From contig JAXHLO010000015.1 in assembly GCA_034522075.1 (NCBI GenBank), positions 1 through 64,000 on the forward strand: a DNA stretch of 64,000 bases, given 5' to 3'. Numbering within the stretch: position 1 is the stretch's first letter; each line of letters opens with the position of its first letter. A model generated the notes under the pieces. The model made no database searches. It had not been told where the DNA came from and was given only the letters and a program-made list of their open reading frames with translations. The DNA is from UBA7803 sp034522075. Lineage in GTDB: Bacteria; Pseudomonadota; Gammaproteobacteria; Pseudomonadales; Azotimanducaceae. This document shows positions 37,523 to 45,578 of this stretch, piece after piece. Both the position numbers and the translations under genes were made by a program.

Positions 37523-38145
37523 TCCGCGGCGCGAACCGGCGCCTGGCCGAAGTTGCCGGCGGATCGCAGAAAGTCGAGTTCCGCCGCCGAGCTGGGGCGG
37601 TCGAGCAGCGCGTTGCGGTGGGGAAAGCGGCCGAAACGGGCAACGATGTCCCGGTGTTCCCGGGCGTGCTGTAGAAAGCCGTCGGCGTGGTGGCGCTGGG
37701 CCGGATCCGTATCCTCCCGCAGCGCGTCGAACAGGCCCACGGACGTGTGCTGATCGAGCCGTGACTCGGCATGCTGGAAGGGCATGTAAATGAAGGCGCG
37801 TTTATCGAACGCCAGTGCCGTGTCGGCGCCGCCGGCAACGACGCTGCGCGCCGCGCTCAAAGCCCGGGCATCGGTGGCGTAGGCGGCGGCCGTGCCGCGA
37901 TGAATCTGCCGCGACAGCTGATCGCACAGCAGAATGTAGGCCAGGGTGCCCTGGATTGAATCGAGCCAGTGATCCAGTTCGCCGGCTGCGGCCCGCTCGA
38001 GTAAGGCGGCGAAGCGGCGGCTGATCCCGGCGTCGCGCTCGGCATCGGCTTTGAACCAGGCGCGGCGGTGGGCATCATCCGCAAGACCGTCGCTGAGGGT
38101 GCCGAACCAGAAAGCCGTGATCTGGTTGGGGTCGTGGTCCGGCAT
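37495..38145 (-). CDS. DUF924-family protein
   Basis: 216 residues. Typical DUF924 pattern: FWFGTLSDGLADDAHRRAWFKADAERDAGI, LDSIQGTLAYILLCDQLSRQIHRGTAAAYATDARAL, DKRAFIYMPFQHAESRLDQ and FGRFPHRNALLDRPSSAAELDFL. The family has a tetratricopeptide-like fold and unknown biochemical function. The start at ATG 38145 is chosen over an upstream in-frame codon at 38166. Confidence 0.85.
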   Translation of the reverse strand: MPDHDPNQITAFWFGTLSDGLADDAHRRAWFKADAERDAGISRRFAALLERAAAGELDHWLDSIQGTLAYILLCDQLSRQIHRGTAAAYATDARALSAARSVVAGGADTALAFDKRAFIYMPFQHAESRLDQHTSVGLFDALREDTDPAQRHHADGFLQHAREHRDIVARFGRFPHRNALLDRPSSAAELDFLRSAGNFGQAPVRAADQESPPRDR

Positions 38146-38150
38146 ACCTG

Positions 38151-39098
38151 CTACAGCCCCCAGCACTCCAGATCATTGGCGAAAATCAGCGAGCCGTTGT
38201 AGCGTTCCTCGATGGCCTCGCGGCTGATGGACTCCAGCCCCCGGGTGCGATTCATGCGATGACCGAGGATCACCATGCGCACATCGGCCCGTTCGGCGAT
38301 GTCGCCGATCTGACTCGGCGTCACGTGCAGATTGGTGGCCTCGCCCCGGGTGCCTTCGGGAATGGCGTGGTGAATCACCAGGGCATCCGCACCGGCGGCG
38401 AAGTCGGCCATGAGATCTTTCTGATTGTTGAAATCCCCGGTGAAGACGATGGACTGATCACCGATCTCGACCCGCCAGGCCAGCGCCGGAACCGGCCCAT
38501 GGTTGACGGGCACCGCCGCCAGACGGATGGTGTCGGCGCGGAACGCGGACCAGACCCGGCGGCCGGCAGCGGGCACGTTGCGCACGCTCAGCTTGTAGCC
38601 GCCGCTGCTGCGGAAGGTCAGAAAATCCGCCAGATAGGCGAACGCACCGTCGGCGCCGATCAGCCGCTCGACGAAGGTCTCGGTGTCCGGATAGGGGCCG
38701 GCGCCGTCCGGGCCGAGCACCGGCAGCAATGCTTCACGTCCGGCAAAGTAGGAGCCTTTGACGAATGCCGGAAAGTCGCCGGCATGGTCGGCGTGCAGGT
38801 GGGTGAGGACGATGGCTTCCAGGTCCTCGAATTTCGCTCCGGCCTTGTCGAACGCCACCGACGACCCGGGGGCGGTATCCACCAGCAGCAGCGCTTTGTT
38901 GTCGGCGAACACCACGTAGCCCGGGCCGCCCTGGCCGTCGTCGAGCTCGGGCCCGCCGGCGCCGAGAATCTGAATCCACACGCCTTCATTGCCGCAGTAG
39001 GGGGTCGGGTCGGTGCGCGGTTCGGCGGCCTGCACGGTGCCGAGCAGGGTGCACAGGATGATGCCTGCGACGGTCAGGTACGGCGGGAAACTGCCCAT
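38151..39098 (-). CDS. Exported metallo-beta-lactamase-fold hydrolase
   Basis: 315 residues from ATG 39098, which has AGGAG eight bases upstream inside the nadE 3' end. A signal peptide (PPYLTVAGIILCTLLGTVQAAE) is followed by LTHLHADHAGDF (metal site), VPVNHGPVPALAWRVE, VFTGDFNN and LVIHHAIPE, ending with VILGHRMNRTRG. The order resembles tRNase Z/arylsulfatase-type beta-lactamase-fold proteins of the periplasm. The substrate is unknown. Its start overlaps nadE by about 15 codon-free bases read in another frame, implying cotranscription. Confidence 0.82.
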   Translation of the reverse strand: MGSFPPYLTVAGIILCTLLGTVQAAEPRTDPTPYCGNEGVWIQILGAGGPELDDGQGGPGYVVFADNKALLLVDTAPGSSVAFDKAGAKFEDLEAIVLTHLHADHAGDFPAFVKGSYFAGREALLPVLGPDGAGPYPDTETFVERLIGADGAFAYLADFLTFRSSGGYKLSVRNVPAAGRRVWSAFRADTIRLAAVPVNHGPVPALAWRVEIGDQSIVFTGDFNNQKDLMADFAAGADALVIHHAIPEGTRGEATNLHVTPSQIGDIAERADVRMVILGHRMNRTRGLESISREAIEERYNGSLIFANDLECWGL

Positions 39099-39112
39099 GA
39101 TTGATCTCCTGT

Positions 39113-41056
39113 TCATGAATCTGCGCCGAGGGCGTCGATCTCCGCCAGCAGGCTCCGGCTGGATGCTTCGTCGGGCATGCGCCAGTCGCCGCGCGGCGAC
39201 AGGCTGACGCTGCCCACTTTGGGGCCGGACGGCAGTACGGTGCGTTTGAACTGCTGGGTGAAAAAACGCCGGAAAAACACACTGAGCCATTGGCGGATCT
39301 CGGCGCCGTCGTAGCGTTCGGCGAAGGCCAGCCGCGCCAGGTGGTAAATCTTGCCGGGGCTGGAACCATTGCGCAGGAAATGAAACAGGAAAAAGTCATG
39401 CAGCTCGTAGGGGCCTATGATGCTCTCGGTGTGCTGGGCGGCGCCGCTTTCGTCGGCAGCCAGCAGTTCCGGTGATATGGGCGTGTTCAGCACACGTTCG
39501 AGAACATCGGCGAGTTCGGGGGATGCGCGATGGCGGGCATACCAGCGCACCAGGTATTTCATCATGGTCTTCGGCACGCTGACGTTGACGTTGTAGCCGG
39601 CCATGTGATCGGCGTTGTACGTGCACCAGCCCAGGGCCAGCTCGGAAAGACTGCCGGTGCCCACCACCAGGCCGTTGTGCTTGTTGGCGTAGTTGAACAG
39701 GATCTGGGTGCGTTCCCGGGCCTGGGCGTTCTCGTAGACTACGTCGCGGGTGTCGTCGTGGTCGAGGTCCAGCAGGTGCTGTTCCACCGCCGCCTCGATG
39801 GAAATTTCCATGAGGTGCACGCCGCTGGCCCGGGCCAGCAGGTGCGCAGAGCTGCGGGTATGCTCCCCGGTGGCCGGCCCGGGCAGGGTCAGGGCGTGCA
39901 ATTCGGCCGGCGTCCGCCCGAGCTTGGCCAGGGCATCCAGACAAACGAGAAATGCCATGGTGCTGTCCAGCCCGCCGGACAGGCCGATCACCAGCACCTC
40001 GCTGCCGGCCGCCAGTGCGCGCCGGGCCAGACCCGTGGCCTGAATGCTCAGAATCTCCGTGGCCCGGGCGTCGAACTGGGCTTCGTCATCGGGCACGAAC
40101 GGGTGGGCGTCCACCGTCCGGTAAAGCCCGCCTAAGGGTACCGTGGCAGCGAGAGCGGCTACCCGGTGATAAGCTGCCGGCCGTGGTGCGTTGGCGAAGG
40201 TGATGTTCTGCATGCGGTCGTGATGCAGCCGCTCCACATCGAATTCGCTGATGAGCGTCTGCGCCTCGAAGCTGAAGCGTTCGCTCTCACCCAGGCGCAG
40301 GCCGTTCTCGCAGGCCAGCAGATGGCCGCCGTAGACGATGTCCTTGGTGGATTCCAGCGGGCCGCTGGAGGCGTACAGGTAGCCGCAGATGCCGCGTGCG
40401 CTGGCCATGTGCACCAGGTCGCGCCGGTAGCCGGCTTTGGCCACCAGTTCGTTGCTCGCGGAAGGGTTCAGAATCAGCTCTGCACCCGCCAGGCAATGAT
40501 CGATGCCCGGGGCATGGGGCGCCCAGAGGTCTTCACAGATCTCTATGCCGACGCTTATCCGGCCGATCTCGAACAGTTGCTCGCGGCAGATGCGGAAGCT
40601 GCCGAGATCCGGATCATCCACGGTTTCGTCGACGCCGAGCCCGGAGACGAACCAGCGCCGCTCGTAGAACTCGCCGTAGTTGGGCTGCACGGTCTTCGGC
40701 ACCATGCCCTGCACGGTGCCGCCGGCCAGCATGACGGCACAGTTGAGCAGGCGGCCGTCACCGGTGATCCAGGGTGCGCCCACCACGCAGGCGATCTCGG
40801 CGGTTGCCGCCGCCACCGTGCGCAGAGCATCGCGGATCTGGCGATGCAGGGCTGAACTGAAGAACAGATCTTCACAGGAGTAGCCGGTCACGGACAGCTC
40901 TGGAAACAGCACCAGGCTGACGTTGTCGTCGGCCAGGGAGCGCAGGTGGGCGGCCATGCGCTCGGCGTTCACCGCCGGGTCCGCCAGCGCCAGCGGCGGC
41001 GCCACGGCGGCGGCACGTATGAAGCCGAGCTGGGAAAAGTCCGGGGTGTGCGTCAT
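39113..41056 (-). CDS. nadE: Glutamine-dependent NAD synthetase
   Basis: 647 residues. Amidates nicotinic acid adenine dinucleotide with glutamine nitrogen. The N-terminal nitrilase-like glutaminase has the Glu-Lys-Cys triad: FPELSVTGYS (Glu53), VPKTVQPNYGEFYERRWF (Lys121) and GIEICEDLWAP (Cys174). The C-terminal synthetase has the P-loop GLSGGLDST (residues about 358-366) and GTGSLSELALGWCTYN. This is the long NadE form with a C-terminal extension. Its 3' end overlaps the exported metallo-hydrolase gene. Confidence 0.93.
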   Translation of the reverse strand: MTHTPDFSQLGFIRAAAVAPPLALADPAVNAERMAAHLRSLADDNVSLVLFPELSVTGYSCEDLFFSSALHRQIRDALRTVAAATAEIACVVGAPWITGDGRLLNCAVMLAGGTVQGMVPKTVQPNYGEFYERRWFVSGLGVDETVDDPDLGSFRICREQLFEIGRISVGIEICEDLWAPHAPGIDHCLAGAELILNPSASNELVAKAGYRRDLVHMASARGICGYLYASSGPLESTKDIVYGGHLLACENGLRLGESERFSFEAQTLISEFDVERLHHDRMQNITFANAPRPAAYHRVAALAATVPLGGLYRTVDAHPFVPDDEAQFDARATEILSIQATGLARRALAAGSEVLVIGLSGGLDSTMAFLVCLDALAKLGRTPAELHALTLPGPATGEHTRSSAHLLARASGVHLMEISIEAAVEQHLLDLDHDDTRDVVYENAQARERTQILFNYANKHNGLVVGTGSLSELALGWCTYNADHMAGYNVNVSVPKTMMKYLVRWYARHRASPELADVLERVLNTPISPELLAADESGAAQHTESIIGPYELHDFFLFHFLRNGSSPGKIYHLARLAFAERYDGAEIRQWLSVFFRRFFTQQFKRTVLPSGPKVGSVSLSPRGDWRMPDEASSRSLLAEIDALGADS

Positions 41057-41100
41057 GGCGGGAGTCTACCATTCATTGTGGGAAGGACTCTCATGTGGGA

Positions 41101-41154
41101 GCGCTCTCCAGAGCGCGATCCCGCCGACCGAAAGCATCGGGCTCTGGAGAGCCC
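41101..41154. repeat. REP-like paired palindromes upstream of acyl-CoA dehydrogenases
   Basis: GTGGGA is followed by GCGCTCTCCAGAGCGC (41101-41116), a 16-base perfect palindrome. After 22 bases comes GGGCTCTGGAGAGCCC (41139-41154), a second 16-base palindrome. The layout is like a bacterial REP doublet. A related element stands downstream of the second acyl-CoA dehydrogenase. Confidence 0.7.
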
Positions 41155-41227
41155 TCCAACAGCCCCCTCGCCTTTTGGTGCCAAAGTGTAGAAAATCGTC
41201 GGCTCAACATTTTTCAGGGGGAAGTCA

Positions 41228-42346
41228 ATGAACTTCGAATTTTCCGAAGACCAGATGATGCTGCGTGACCAGGCGCAGCGCTTTCTGGCCGAAAACTGTC
41301 CACCCGCCGTCGTGCGCAAGGTTCTGGAAGGCGACGCGGATTACGACGCCGACTTGTGGAAGAAGATCGTCGACATGGGCTGGACGGCCGTGGTCATTCC
41401 CGAAGAGTTCGGCGGTCTGGGGCTGTCATACCTGGAGCTGTGCGTCATTGCCGAAGAGCTTGGCCGCGTGTGCGCGCCGGTACCATTCTCTTCATCCGTT
41501 TACCTCGGCACAGAGGCCCTGCTGCTGGCCGGCAGCAGCGAACAGCAGGAAGCCTGGCTGCCGAAGCTGGCGGCCGGCGAGGCCATTGCCACCTTCGCCC
41601 TGGCCGAGGGTCCCGGGCAGACCACCGCCGCAAGCCTGGCCACCACCGCCAAGGGCGACAAGCTGTCCGGCAGCAAAATTCCGGTCGCCGATGCCGGCAT
41701 TGCCGATGTGGTGGTCGTGGCGGCACGCCATGACGGCGGCGACGGTGCGGCGCTGTATCTGGTGCCCACCGATCAGAAGGGTGTCTCGGTGACACCGGTC
41801 TCGACTCTGGACCCCACCCGCGGGCACGGCACGCTCACGCTGGACAAGGCCGAGGCGCAGCCGCTGGGCAAGCCCGGCGAAGGCTGGGCGCTCATCGAGA
41901 AACTGCTCAATCGCGCTGCGGTGCCCTTTGCCTGGGAACAGGTTGGCGGCGCCCAGGCGGCCCTGGAGCAGGCCCGCGAGTACGCCCTGGGGCGTTATGC
42001 CTTCGGCCGTCCCATCGCGTCTTACCAGGCCATCAAACACAAGCTGGCCAACATGTACGTGAAGAATACCCTGGCCCGGTCCAACTGCTATTACGGCGCC
42101 TGGGCGTTGAACACCGATGCGGCGGAGTTGCCGGTAGCAGCGGCCACGGCCCGCGTCTCGGCCATCCAGGCCTATTACTTCGCGGCCAAGGAAAACATTC
42201 AGACCCACGGCGGCATGGGCTTCACCTGGGAGTTCGACTGCCAGTTCTACTATCGCCGCTCCAAGCTGCTGGCCGTGACCATCGGCAGCGAAGCTCAGTG
42301 GCAGGACAAACTCATTACGGCGGTGGAAAAAAGCAACGCCGCCTGA
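41228..42346 (+). CDS. Acyl-CoA dehydrogenase (first of a paired set)
   Basis: 372 residues. ACAD fold with FSEDQMMLRDQAQRFL at the start, FALAEGPGQTTAASLATTAKGDK-like FAD/substrate region, YALGRYAFGRPIASYQAIKHKLANMY and HGGMGFTWEFDCQFYYRR near the C-terminus. The order is short-chain-like, and the form resembles one subunit of heteromeric ACADs such as the FadE28/FadE29 type. It starts at ATG 41228 after AGGGGG and lies 27 bases before the second ACAD, so they are likely one operon. Confidence 0.87.
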   Translation: MNFEFSEDQMMLRDQAQRFLAENCPPAVVRKVLEGDADYDADLWKKIVDMGWTAVVIPEEFGGLGLSYLELCVIAEELGRVCAPVPFSSSVYLGTEALLLAGSSEQQEAWLPKLAAGEAIATFALAEGPGQTTAASLATTAKGDKLSGSKIPVADAGIADVVVVAARHDGGDGAALYLVPTDQKGVSVTPVSTLDPTRGHGTLTLDKAEAQPLGKPGEGWALIEKLLNRAAVPFAWEQVGGAQAALEQAREYALGRYAFGRPIASYQAIKHKLANMYVKNTLARSNCYYGAWALNTDAAELPVAAATARVSAIQAYYFAAKENIQTHGGMGFTWEFDCQFYYRRSKLLAVTIGSEAQWQDKLITAVEKSNAA

Positions 42347-42373
42347 AGACACAGCATCCAGGAGAACGTAACG

Positions 42374-43591
42374 ATGGATTTCAAAGATACCCCGGAAGAA
42401 GCCAAGTTCCGCGAAGAGGCACGCGCCTGGCTGAAGGACAACGTCCCGAAAGACTCGGAGCTCGAAGGGCTCAACTACATCGAGCAGGCCAAGCTCTGGC
42501 AGAAGCGCAAATACGATGCGGGCTGGGCCTGCATCACCTGGCCCAAGGAATACGGCGGCCGCGGCGCGTCCGCCATCGAGCAGGTGATCTGGAATCAGGA
42601 AGAGGGCAAGTACGAACTGCCCGGCGGTGTGTTCAGCATCGGCCAGGGTATGGCAGCGCCGACCCTCATGGCCTGGGCCGATGAAGAGGCCAAGGCCCGC
42701 TACCTGCCGCGTCTGGCCAGCGGTGAGGACATCTGGTGTCAGCTCTTCAGCGAACCCTCTGCCGGTTCCGACCTGGCGGCGCTGCGCACGAAGGCTGCTA
42801 AAGACGGAGACGAGTGGGTCGTGAACGGCCAGAAGATCTGGACCTCGGGCGCCCACTATTCGGATTACGGCATCCTGGTACTGCGCACCGATCCCACCGT
42901 GGCTAAGCACAAGGGGCTGACCTACTTCTATCTCGACATGAAGAGCCCGGGCGTGGAGATCAAGCCCATCAAACAGATCTCCGGGGATGCCAACTTCAAT
43001 GAGGTGTACTTCACCGACGTGCGCATTTCCGACAGCCAGCGTCTCGGCGAAGTGGGCCAGGGCTGGCAGGTGGCTCTGACCACGCTCATGAACGAGCGTG
43101 CGTCCATTGGCGCCGGCGGCGTGAACGTGGGTTTCGACTCGGTGTTCAAGCTGGCGCAGAAGGTCAACATCGGCGACAAGCCCGCCATCGAAAACGATGC
43201 GGTACGCGCCAGGCTGGCCGACTGGTACTGCCAGGAAGCGGGCCTGCGCTACACGTCCTATCGCACCTTGAGCGCCCTGTCCCGCGGCGACACACCGGGG
43301 CCGGAGAACTCCATCGGCAAACTCGTGGGGGCACCCAAGACCCAGGACATGGCGTCGTTCGCCATCGATCTGCTGGAGCAATCCGGTGCGCTCTGGGATG
43401 AGGAGCTGTCGGCCGAGGCGGGCATGTTCCAGGCCACCTACATGAGCATTCCCGGGCTGCGGGTGGCCGGCGGTACGGATGAGATCATGGCCAATATCAT
43501 CGCCGAGCGGGTACTGGGTCTGCCCCAGGAGCCGCGCATGGACAAGGGCATTCCGTTCAACGAAGTGCCGACGGGCGCAGCGAAGGGCTGA
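42374..43591 (+). CDS. Acyl-CoA dehydrogenase (second of a paired set)
   Basis: 405 residues. EYGGRGASAIEQVIWNQE, QLFSEPSAGSDLAALRTKA (acyl and FAD region), NGQKIWTSGAHYSDYGILVLRT and the C-terminal AGGTDEIMANIIAERVLGLPQEPR are typical of FadE-type acyl-CoA dehydrogenases. ATG 42374 has AGGAG upstream. The pairing with the preceding ACAD suggests an alpha2beta2 enzyme, inferred from the arrangement. Which subunit carries the catalytic Glu is not decided here. Confidence 0.87.
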   Translation: MDFKDTPEEAKFREEARAWLKDNVPKDSELEGLNYIEQAKLWQKRKYDAGWACITWPKEYGGRGASAIEQVIWNQEEGKYELPGGVFSIGQGMAAPTLMAWADEEAKARYLPRLASGEDIWCQLFSEPSAGSDLAALRTKAAKDGDEWVVNGQKIWTSGAHYSDYGILVLRTDPTVAKHKGLTYFYLDMKSPGVEIKPIKQISGDANFNEVYFTDVRISDSQRLGEVGQGWQVALTTLMNERASIGAGGVNVGFDSVFKLAQKVNIGDKPAIENDAVRARLADWYCQEAGLRYTSYRTLSALSRGDTPGPENSIGKLVGAPKTQDMASFAIDLLEQSGALWDEELSAEAGMFQATYMSIPGLRVAGGTDEIMANIIAERVLGLPQEPRMDKGIPFNEVPTGAAKG

Positions 43592-43596
43592 CCGTA

Positions 43597-43632
43597 GGAG
43601 CGACTTTCGAGTCGCGACTGGAAAGTCGCTCC
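43597..43632. repeat. REP-like palindrome after the acyl-CoA dehydrogenase pair
   Basis: GGAGCGACTTTC (43597-43608) and GAAAGTCGCTCC (43621-43632) form a perfect 12-bp stem around GAGTCGCGACTG, itself near-palindromic. Flanked by GTA and CACA. The GGAGCGACTTTC/GTCGCGA form is a common intergenic REP in Pseudomonas and Xanthomonas relatives. It could also act as terminator for the ACAD pair. Confidence 0.75.
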
Positions 43633-43654
43633 CACAGCTTATTGGGGCCAGGCC

Positions 43655-44518
43655 TCAGTCGATCAGCTCGGCGTCGTCTCCCTCGCGGATGGCTGCGCCG
43701 TTGCTGACGCTGGCATACACGCCCAGGTTGCCGCCGTTGTGCTGGACCAGGGCGCGCATGATCTTGGGGTCGCGGGGCAGGTCGGCGAAACCGTGGGTGG
43801 TCATGATGCAGCGCGGGCACTCCATTTCCACCTTCACTACTGCCGCGCCGATGCGCAGGGTCCGGCCGATCCAGGCGTTTTCAACGAAACCTTCCTCCGC
43901 GGTATCCACCACCAGGTTGGGGCGGAAGCGGCGCATGTCGAAGACGCTGGTCATGCCGGCCCGCGCCGCGGCGTCTGCCAGAGCAGCCAGGCTGGCGCGG
44001 GTCATGATCAGCAGCGGATAGGCATCGAAATAGGTCCCGGGCGGCGTCTCGTGGCTGGCCAGGGTCTCGGGAAAGCGGCTCACGTCCGGCAGCGGTTCAT
44101 CCTCGGTACGGCCGAACAGGGCACGCAGTGCCGACTCCATGTCGGTGCCTTCGGGCGCTGCCGTGCGCCGGTAGTGGTCCAGGTTGTCCGCCGGCAGCAG
44201 CGGCCACAGTGACACCGGATGGCCCAGCACCTCGCTCAAATGCCCGTCCACGTTGCCCGAGCGGCTGGACAGTTCCCCGCCGGCGTGGCGGATGCGCACC
44301 TCCGGCGAAAGGTTGTCCACGTCGGGTTCCTCGGCGAAGCGCGCCGCCATGCTCATCAGCGCCGGGAACCGCTTGGCGCCGGTGAGACTGCCGCGGACCT
44401 CGTCCCGCAGCGCCCAGGCGCGGTCGCCGGCAATGCCCTGCTCGGTGAGATCGGCTTCCCTCAGATGTTCGCCCAGCATGCTCTTCACCGGATAGCGATG
44501 AATCTCAGCGATTCGCAT
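43655..44518 (-). CDS. MOSC-domain molybdenum-sulfur carrier-type protein
   Basis: 287 residues. The N-terminal beta-barrel MOSC_N (IAEIHRYPVKSMLGEHL) is followed by the MOSC domain with ECPRCIMTTHGFADLPRDP, which carries the conserved Cys and RCIMT, and LVQHNGGNLGVYASV near the end. MOSC proteins handle molybdenum cofactor sulfuration or reduce N-hydroxylated compounds. ATG 44518 is chosen; a TTG at 44533 would overlap the upstream small gene. Confidence 0.88.
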   Translation of the reverse strand: MRIAEIHRYPVKSMLGEHLREADLTEQGIAGDRAWALRDEVRGSLTGAKRFPALMSMAARFAEEPDVDNLSPEVRIRHAGGELSSRSGNVDGHLSEVLGHPVSLWPLLPADNLDHYRRTAAPEGTDMESALRALFGRTEDEPLPDVSRFPETLASHETPPGTYFDAYPLLIMTRASLAALADAAARAGMTSVFDMRRFRPNLVVDTAEEGFVENAWIGRTLRIGAAVVKVEMECPRCIMTTHGFADLPRDPKIMRALVQHNGGNLGVYASVSNGAAIREGDDAELID

Positions 44519-44529
44519 GGTGGAGGCGC

Positions 44530-44823
44530 TCAATGGAGGATCTGCGGCGGGACCTCGAGGTCACGGCCGAGTTGTTCCGCCTTCTCCAGAATCCGGGAAA
44601 TCAGCGCGCCGGCATCGGAAGAGAAACTGAAGCCCACGGCAGTGGTCGAGGTGAGTTCGCGGATGGGGGTCACCATGTCGGTGTCGTAGCGCGCGCGGTC
44701 GAGTTCCCGGCGGATGCGCAGGAAGTAGGCGCGCTGTGTCGCGCTGCCCTCGGCATCCAGCTGGGTGATCAGCCGGTCCAGCAGCGGGGCGATTTCGTTT
44801 CTGACCGATGTAGTTCGCCGCAC
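44530..44823 (-). CDS. Small conserved protein of unknown function
   Basis: 97 residues. I do not recognise the family. It is helix-rich (NEIAPLLDRLITQLDAEGSATQRAYFLRIRRELDRARYDTD), with no signal peptide and no membrane segment. It ends a few bases before the MOSC start and could be cotranscribed with it. The 72 bases upstream are free of genes. Confidence 0.55.
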   Translation of the reverse strand: MRRTTSVRNEIAPLLDRLITQLDAEGSATQRAYFLRIRRELDRARYDTDMVTPIRELTSTTAVGFSFSSDAGALISRILEKAEQLGRDLEVPPQILH

Positions 44824-44894
44824 GTCTGTCTCCAGAGCCGTGAGCGGGATTGTGAACTGTCGGGCGCGTCTTGACCAGAGGGGCGTCGGTGCGG

Positions 44895-45578
44895 TCAGAC
44901 CAGGGCCGCCGCCAGATCGCCGGCTCGCGCCAGAACCGCGTCTGCACCGGCTTCACGCAGGCTGCCGGCGTCACTGCTGCCCGTCAGCACGCCCACACAG
45001 TACAGGCCCAGGGCCCGGCCCATGTGCATGTCGAGCTGGCCGTCGCCGACCATGACCGCCTGGTGCGGCGCGTGCCCCAGGACCTCCAGTGCTTGTCGGA
45101 CATGGCGGACATCGGGTTTCAGGTGCGCCACGTCGTCTCGGGCCAGCACGGCGTCGCAGTAGTCGGCGATGTCCGGGAAAGCGGCCTGCACCGCCGCCCG
45201 GCAGTTGCGGGTAACCACGGCCAGCGCCATGCCGCAATCGCGCAGGCCGGCGAGCAGGCCGCGGGCGTCGGCAAACGGTTCGGTGCGCCGCGCCGCTTCG
45301 ATCTCGAAATCGCGGATGAGGCGGTGGCCGTGGGCATGAAGTTCACTGCCCCGGGCGCTGTCCCGGGGCGCCAGCCATGCGGCCCCGGCATCGAGTATTT
45401 CGACGATGTAGCGGCCGCTGAAGACAGCTTCCGGGACACCGTGGGCGAGTGTCAGCGACACCACCCGGCGGCGCAGATCCGGCAGGTCCAGGTTGGGGGC
45501 CAGGGTGCCGTCGAAGTCGAACAGCAGGGCGCGCGCTTGCGCCACGCGGGGGACCCAATCCGGCATCGGCGCTGTCAC
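44895..45578 (-). CDS. HAD-superfamily hydrolase
   Basis: 227 residues. HAD motifs: I, LLFDFDGTLAPN (residues about 16-27); II, LAVVTRN (Thr at about 118); III, Lys in ARDDVAHLKPD; IV, VMVGDGQLDMH. It is a cap-type phosphatase or phosphoglycolate-like hydrolase. It starts four bases inside the aceK stop (ATGA) and closes the SDR-membrane protein-aceK-HAD operon. The substrate is not known. Confidence 0.85.
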   Translation of the reverse strand: MTAPMPDWVPRVAQARALLFDFDGTLAPNLDLPDLRRRVVSLTLAHGVPEAVFSGRYIVEILDAGAAWLAPRDSARGSELHAHGHRLIRDFEIEAARRTEPFADARGLLAGLRDCGMALAVVTRNCRAAVQAAFPDIADYCDAVLARDDVAHLKPDVRHVRQALEVLGHAPHQAVMVGDGQLDMHMGRALGLYCVGVLTGSSDAGSLREAGADAVLARAGDLAAALV

